Shown here: positions 59,674-64,000 of the stretch, in pieces
How positions within the stretch are numbered: position 1 is the stretch's first letter
Layout of the letters: the number at the start of each line of letters is the position of its first letter
From: an uncultured Flavobacteriales bacterium
Lineage (GTDB): Bacteria > Bacteroidota > Bacteroidia > Flavobacteriales > Schleiferiaceae
Direction of reading: 5' to 3'
NCBI GenBank assembly: GCA_913055685.1
Contig: CAJXKC010000005.1
Span: forward strand, 18,946-82,945
Length of the DNA stretch: 64,000 nucleotides
Notes under the pieces: generated by a model
The model's database searches: none
What the model was told of the DNA's origin: nothing
Seen by the model: the letters and a program-made list of their open reading frames with translations, nothing else
Made by a program: the position numbers and the translations under genes

Positions 59674-60367
59674 GGGTTAGATGTGAGATGTGAGATATGA
59701 GACCGTGCCTTCGCTCCCGTAAAACGAGACAAGCAAGCTTCGGCAGGCAAGTATGAGATTTTTTAAACTTGGACAAATTTAATACATCCCTTAGGTATGG
59801 GGACTATCTGAGGGATAAAATGTGGGAGGAGGCGGAGAAGCGCAGAGGCTCAGAGGCTCAGAAGTTTAGACTTTCCTATTCATAATTAACTCAAATTGTG
59901 TCAGCCTATTTCTGGATAAGACACCGTGCTTCGACGGGGCTCAGCATGACAGTAAGTGCAGCTCCGACCTAAAAACTATGTCATCCTGTTTACCTCGTTT
60001 TACGAGGAACGTCCGACCGAAGGAGGACTAGTCGAAGGACACGCTAGTTTCAATCCACACCGTGCTTCGACAGGCTCAGCATGACAGAATTTCTAGTTTC
60101 AAAATGATATACTTTGTCATCCTGAGCTTGTCGAAGGACGCTTAAATTTTCATCAACTCCGTGCTTCGATGCGCAAAGCAATCCGCTTCGCCCGCCGTGC
60201 TCGCCGTGTGCGCCGTGTGAGATATTATCCGCAAAGTCTCTCCAAAGTAATTCACTTGGTGTGCTTAGTGGACTTCGTGTGAAATCCTAAACTCAAAGTC
60301 TCTTCCACGAAATTTCCCACCTAGCTTTTGAGCCCAGCGCCCCTGCGTCCCTGCACCCCAGCTTCCT
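59674..60367. repeat. Dense repeat region between DUF4834-like gene and carB
   Basis: No gene. It holds ATGTGAGATGTGAGAT units, the hairpin CCCGTAAAACGAG (59716-59728), GAAGCGCAGAGGCTCAG octamer units (59832-59870), several TGTCATCCTGAGC arms (59930-59952, 59978-60040, 60060-60088, 60115-60142), the arm at 59978 being split by CCTCGTTTTACGAGG (59993-60007) and following bases, then CGTGTGCGCC repeats (60180-60300) and CCCCTGCGTCCCTGCACC units before carB. Confidence 0.75.
59774..59781 (-). promoter_or_regulatory. Candidate -7 element of the DUF4834-like gene
   Basis: TAAATTTG on the minus strand. The distance of about 100 bases to the start codon is filled by repeat units, which would lie in the transcript leader. 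Confidence 0.4.
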
Positions 60368-63217
60368 CTATTTACTCAAATACAGGTTGCGCTCCTTATA
60401 AATCTTCTTAAACACCGGATCCCTCAGACTATCAATAAAGTAAATGCTCTCACCGGTAGACTTCATCTCCGGACCCAGCTTCTTGTTTACCTTGGGGAAT
60501 TTATTGAAAGAGAATACCGGTTGCTTAATCGCCCAACCTTTTTTCTTAGGGTTGAAATCGAAATCTTTTACTTTCTTCTCGCGCAACATCACCTTGGTGG
60601 CATAGTTCACATAAGGCTCATCGTAAGCTTTCGCAATGAAAGGCACCGTGCGGGATGCGCGGGGATTGGCTTCGATGATGTACACCTTATCGTCCTTCAC
60701 CGCAAACTGAATGTTAATCAGACCTACGGTATTAAGGGCCAAGGCTATCTTGCGGGTATGATCTTCAATCTGCTGGATAATTAGGTCACCTAAATTGAAA
60801 GGCGGTAAGGTCGCGTTGGAGTCACCGGAGTGGATACCACAAGGCTCTACATGCTCCATGATACCCATGATGTAAACCTCTTCACCGTCACAAATGGCAT
60901 CGGCTTCCGCCTCAATGGCGCCTTCTAAGTAATGGTCCAATAAAACGCGGTTACCGGGGAAGGCTTTGAAGAGATCCACCACGTGTTTTTCCAATTCGTC
61001 TTGGTTGATAACAATCTTCATCCCTTGGCCACCCAACACATAAGATGGACGCACCAGAATAGGGAAGCCTAATTCATTGGCTAAATCGCGGGCCTCGTCG
61101 GCATTGGTAATTACCCCAAAGCGTGGATAAGGAATATCATTGTCGCGTAAAAGTTCGGAAAAACGACCGCGGTCCTCGGCTAAGTCGAGACTCTCATAAC
61201 TAGTACCCACAATCGGAATATTGTAACGGTCTAATTTTTCGGCTAGCTTTAAGGCGGTTTGTCCACCTAGCTGCACGATTACCCCCACGGGTTTCTCGTG
61301 GCGGATGATATCGTAAATATGCTCCCAGAATACGGGCTCGAAATAAAGCTTGTCGGCGGTATCGAAGTCAGTCGAAACCGTCTCCGGATTACAATTGATC
61401 ATGATGGTCTCATAATCGCATTCCTTGGCCGCTAATACGCCGTGTACGCAGGAGTAGTCGAATTCGATACCCTGACCAATACGGTTTGGCCCTGAGCCCA
61501 ATACGATGATCTTCTTGCGCTCACTGGCTTCGGATTCATTTTCTACTTGCAGCGCTCCATTCTCGCCTTGGAATTCATATTCGAAGGTCGAGTAATAATA
61601 AGGAGTCTGGGCGGGGAATTCCGCCGCACAGGTATCTACTAATTTCCATACCCGGTTAATGCCTAAATCGGTTCTTTTGGTATGCACCTCCGATTCCAAT
61701 ACCCCAATCATGTGCGCAATCTGGCGGTCGGCAAAACCCTTGGTCTTGGCGTCTAATAAGAGTTCGCGGGGTAAGCTTTCGAGGGTATGGGATTCAATAT
61801 CGGCTTGCACCTGCACCAATTCCTGAATTTGGCGCAAGAACCACATGTCGATTTTGGTAATATCGTGAATACGGCGCAAAGGAATGCCCAATTGCATCGC
61901 ATCGTAAATCATAAATACGCGGTTCCAAGAGGCATGCTCCAGGGCGTGTAATACTTTATCCTGATCGGTTTCGCCTTTACCATCGGCCCCCAAGCCATTG
62001 CGCTTAATCTCTAAAGATTGCGCTGCTTTGTGCAGGGCTTCCTGGAAAGAACGACCAATACCCATTACCTCGCCTACCGATTTCATCTGCAGACCTAAAC
62101 GTCGCTCGGCGCCCTCAAACTTGTCGAAATTCCAACGCGGAATCTTTACAATTACATAGTCTAAGGTGGGCTCAAAATAAGCACTGGTGGTCTTGGTAAT
62201 CTGATTGTCTAATTCGGTCAGATTATAACCGATCGCCAATTTAGCGGCAATCTTCGCAATCGGGTATCCGGTGGCTTTCGAGGCTAGGGCCGATGAGCGA
62301 GATACGCGCGGGTTGATCTCAATCGCCACGATTTCTTCTTTTTCATCCGGACTCACCGCGAACTGCACGTTACAGCCACCGGCGAAGTTTCCAATCGAAC
62401 GCATCATGTGGATGGCCATATCACGCATCCGTTGATAGGTGGTATCCGATAAGGTCATGGCCGGGGCCACGGTAATCGAATCACCGGTGTGGATTCCCAT
62501 CGGATCCATGTTCTCGATCGAACAGATGATAATCACATTGTCATTGGCATCACGCAGCAATTCCAATTCAAATTCCTTCCAACCCAAGAGGGCTTTATCG
62601 ATCATTACCTCGTGGATGGGTGAAATCTCCAATCCGCGGGTCATCGCTTCGTCAAATTCATCTTCGTTAAACACGAAGGTGGCGCCCGAACCCCCTAGGG
62701 TATAGGAAGCGCGAATACAAAGAGGAAAGCCAAATTCTTGGGCAATCTCCTTGCCTTTTAAATAAGAAGTGGCGGTCTGCGCAGGGGCCATGCCAATGCC
62801 AATTTCCGCCATTAATTTCTTGAACTCTTCGCGATCTTCGGTAATGTTAATCGCGTCGATATCTACCCCAATAATACGTACGCCGTACTCTTCCCAAAGT
62901 CCATCTTTATCCGCCTCAATACATAGGTTAAGCGCCGTCTGACCACCCATGGTTGGTAGTACCGCATCAATCTTCTGCTCCTTTAAAATCTTCTCCAGGG
63001 AACTCACCTCCAAGGGCAATAGATAAACGTGATCCGCCACCACATTATCGGTCATGATGGTCGCCGGATTCGAGTTAATCAGGGAAACTTCAATCCCTTC
63101 TTCCCGCAAAGAACGGGCGGCCTGAGAGCCAGAGTAGTCAAATTCGCAAGCCTGACCAATTACAATGGGTCCGCTGCCGATGATAAGAATGTGTTTGATG
63201 GAATTATCCTTGGGCAT
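60368..63217 (-). CDS. carB: Carbamoyl-phosphate synthase large chain
   Basis: Makes carbamoyl phosphate from bicarbonate, ammonia and two ATP, for arginine and pyrimidine synthesis. 949 residues. Two homologous halves each begin with the nucleotide-binding IIGSGPIVIGQACEFDYSG (12-30) and VLGSGPNRIGQGIEFDYS (about 573-590) followed by ATP-grasp domains (ASYTLGGSGATFVF and RPSYVLGGQGMKIV). The C-terminal allosteric domain of E. coli CarB (last 130 residues or so) is absent, the protein ending at KIYKERNLYLSK. carA is not in the window. Single gene, flanked by repeats downstream. Confidence 0.97.
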   Translation of the reverse strand: MPKDNSIKHILIIGSGPIVIGQACEFDYSGSQAARSLREEGIEVSLINSNPATIMTDNVVADHVYLLPLEVSSLEKILKEQKIDAVLPTMGGQTALNLCIEADKDGLWEEYGVRIIGVDIDAINITEDREEFKKLMAEIGIGMAPAQTATSYLKGKEIAQEFGFPLCIRASYTLGGSGATFVFNEDEFDEAMTRGLEISPIHEVMIDKALLGWKEFELELLRDANDNVIIICSIENMDPMGIHTGDSITVAPAMTLSDTTYQRMRDMAIHMMRSIGNFAGGCNVQFAVSPDEKEEIVAIEINPRVSRSSALASKATGYPIAKIAAKLAIGYNLTELDNQITKTTSAYFEPTLDYVIVKIPRWNFDKFEGAERRLGLQMKSVGEVMGIGRSFQEALHKAAQSLEIKRNGLGADGKGETDQDKVLHALEHASWNRVFMIYDAMQLGIPLRRIHDITKIDMWFLRQIQELVQVQADIESHTLESLPRELLLDAKTKGFADRQIAHMIGVLESEVHTKRTDLGINRVWKLVDTCAAEFPAQTPYYYSTFEYEFQGENGALQVENESEASERKKIIVLGSGPNRIGQGIEFDYSCVHGVLAAKECDYETIMINCNPETVSTDFDTADKLYFEPVFWEHIYDIIRHEKPVGVIVQLGGQTALKLAEKLDRYNIPIVGTSYESLDLAEDRGRFSELLRDNDIPYPRFGVITNADEARDLANELGFPILVRPSYVLGGQGMKIVINQDELEKHVVDLFKAFPGNRVLLDHYLEGAIEAEADAICDGEEVYIMGIMEHVEPCGIHSGDSNATLPPFNLGDLIIQQIEDHTRKIALALNTVGLINIQFAVKDDKVYIIEANPRASRTVPFIAKAYDEPYVNYATKVMLREKKVKDFDFNPKKKGWAIKQPVFSFNKFPKVNKKLGPEMKSTGESIYFIDSLRDPVFKKIYKERNLYLSK

Positions 63218-63263
63218 GATCAGAAATTAGAGTGTGAAAATACGAAGCAGGAAACGGGTGGGC

Positions 63264-63293
63264 AAAAAAAAAGGTGCTGCTTGGCAACACCTC
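63264..63293 (-). terminator. Terminator of rpmH
   Basis: On the minus strand GGTGTTG-CCAAG-CAGCACC (one G-U pair) is followed by nine T. It separates rpmH from carB. Confidence 0.75.
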
Positions 63294-63319
63294 TAAATAT
63301 ATTATCAACACAAAAGCAA

Positions 63320-63478
63320 TTAGCCTTTGTAATTACCTTCGCTAGAAACACTTAGCTTCTTACGGCCTTTCGCGCGACGAGAAGCTAAAACTTTGCGACC
63401 GTTAGCAGTAGACATTCTCTCACGGAATCCGTGTTTGTTCTTTCTTTTACGATTCGAAGGTTGAAAAGTACGTTTCAT
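63320..63478 (-). CDS. rpmH: 50S ribosomal protein L34
   Basis: 52 residues, a small basic ribosomal protein of the large subunit. Begins [18 protein letters not shown], with the conserved [22 protein letters not shown] following; ends SSEGNYKG. Start ATG at 63478-63476 and stop TAA at 63322-63320. The usual partners rnpA or dnaA are not beside it on the visible side. It has its own terminator and a TATATTTG promoter element. Confidence 0.97.
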   Translation of the reverse strand: MKRTFQPSNRKRKNKHGFRERMSTANGRKVLASRRAKGRKKLSVSSEGNYKG

Positions 63479-63528
63479 CTTATCTTATTTAAATACGCCT
63501 GCGCGTATGTCTTCCATTTTTCGGGCTG

Positions 63529-63536
63529 CAAATATA
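63529..63536 (-). promoter_or_regulatory. Candidate -7 element of rpmH
   Basis: TATATTTG on the minus strand, 51 bases before the start codon; a leader of about 45 bases would result. Confidence 0.55.
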
Positions 63537-63839
63537 GGAGGAGTTTTTTGAATACTAAAAGGGAAAGAAGAAAAAATTTAATGCAAAAATTGCGGGGCTT
63601 AAAATTTACCTCACCACCGAGTCTCAGCGATCAGGGAGGCCACGGAGAGTATGTACAATCCGGTAAGCATAAGGGCTGCAAAATTATTTAAACGCCCGCT
63701 CGCCAGGCTCGCTAAAGAAGCAAAGAAACCAAGACCGAGCATAGTCCGAGAACATAAGTACCAAAAATCCCTCAATTTAATTTCGAATGTACCCTTTCTA
63801 ATTAATCCCAAGACCCTCTTTATCTTCTTTAATCCTTTG

Positions 63840-64000
63840 CTCCTCTTTGCTTCTTTGCGTTTAAGCAATCCACTTCTCCTCTTCTCCTCTTGGCTTCTTT
63901 GCGTTTAAGCAATCCTCCTCCTCTCTTCCTCTCTTCCTCTCTTCCTCTCTTCCTCTCTTCCTCTCTTCCTCTCTTCCTCTCTTCCTCTCTTCCTCTCTTC
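63840..64000. repeat. TTTGCGTTTAAGCAATCC units and CTCTTCCT octamer tract
   Basis: Two TTTGCGTTTAAGCAATCC blocks (63856 and 63898) related to those near 20780, then a nearly perfect tandem of CTCTTCCT from about 63921 to the end of the window, at least nine units. It continues beyond the window. The stretch 63537-63840 shows no convincing gene. Confidence 0.85.

Noticed and set aside
63611..63868. 85-codon minus-strand frame with a hydrophobic stretch
   Set aside because: Part of it is made of the TTTGCGTTTAAGC repeat; no family resemblance or promoter. A small membrane protein cannot be fully excluded.

Overview
The window looks like chromosomal DNA of a Bacteroidota bacterium, most likely Flavobacteriales. 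The signs are a type IX secretion sorting domain and a gliding-type C-terminal domain, a RemB/Wzi-like outer-membrane barrel, TAnnTTTG promoter elements upstream of many genes, a 52-residue L34 protein, and a carbamoyl-phosphate synthase large chain lacking the C-terminal allosteric domain. It is not a plasmid or phage: most genes are housekeeping or cell-surface genes.

Layout. 1-6 kb: the end of an unknown large protein, a ComEC-family DNA-uptake channel preceded by operator-like sites and two terminator-like hairpins, a degenerate receiver protein, tRNA-Asp and a membrane histidine kinase. 6-14 kb: three tandem beta-propeller lipoproteins (one broken by a single-base deletion), a secreted lipase-like hydrolase and two T9SS-type exported proteins. 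14-25 kb: an ATP-grasp enzyme, a sulfate activation set (cysC, SLC13 permease, cysD, cysN) and two UDP-diNAcGlcA-type sugar genes (wbpB- and wbpD-like). 25.5-28.9 kb: Wza-like export lipoprotein and Wzc-like tyrosine kinase. 28.9-48.7 kb: a minus-strand polysaccharide locus of about 20 kb in two blocks. It holds a regulator, a UDP-sugar dehydrogenase, a nonulosonic (legionaminic-like) acid pathway with two NeuB-family synthases and a NanQ/YhcH-like anomerase, a flippase, a polymerase, glycosyltransferases, PglC-like initiation, a PIG-L deacetylase and two formyltransferases. 49-63.5 kb: two four-helix-bundle (23S-IVS type) genes, a Wzi/RemB-like barrel, an HTH-like regulator candidate, nadC, a wbpI-like epimerase, carB and rpmH.

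The intergenic DNA is the most unusual part. It is packed with several families of short repeats: hairpins with a TTT/AAA loop whose stems vary but stay paired; a second hairpin family with CCCYGCT/AAA borders; TGTCATCCTGAGC-type inverted pairs; 0.5-0.66 kb elements with terminal inverted repeats; a 145-171 bp MITE-like pair; and arrays of degenerate 8-18 bp units. Hairpins repeatedly sit inside other repeats, as if they insert there. Both four-helix-bundle genes and the GxxExxY nuclease-like gene lie between inverted arrays of such units, which recalls 23S rRNA intervening sequences but in intergenic DNA. Two distant loci (upstream of comEC and of the HTH-like gene) carry four palindromic 17-bp sites with identical 42-31-31 bp spacing, suggesting a small regulon. 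Functions are inferred from sequence alone; no database search was run.
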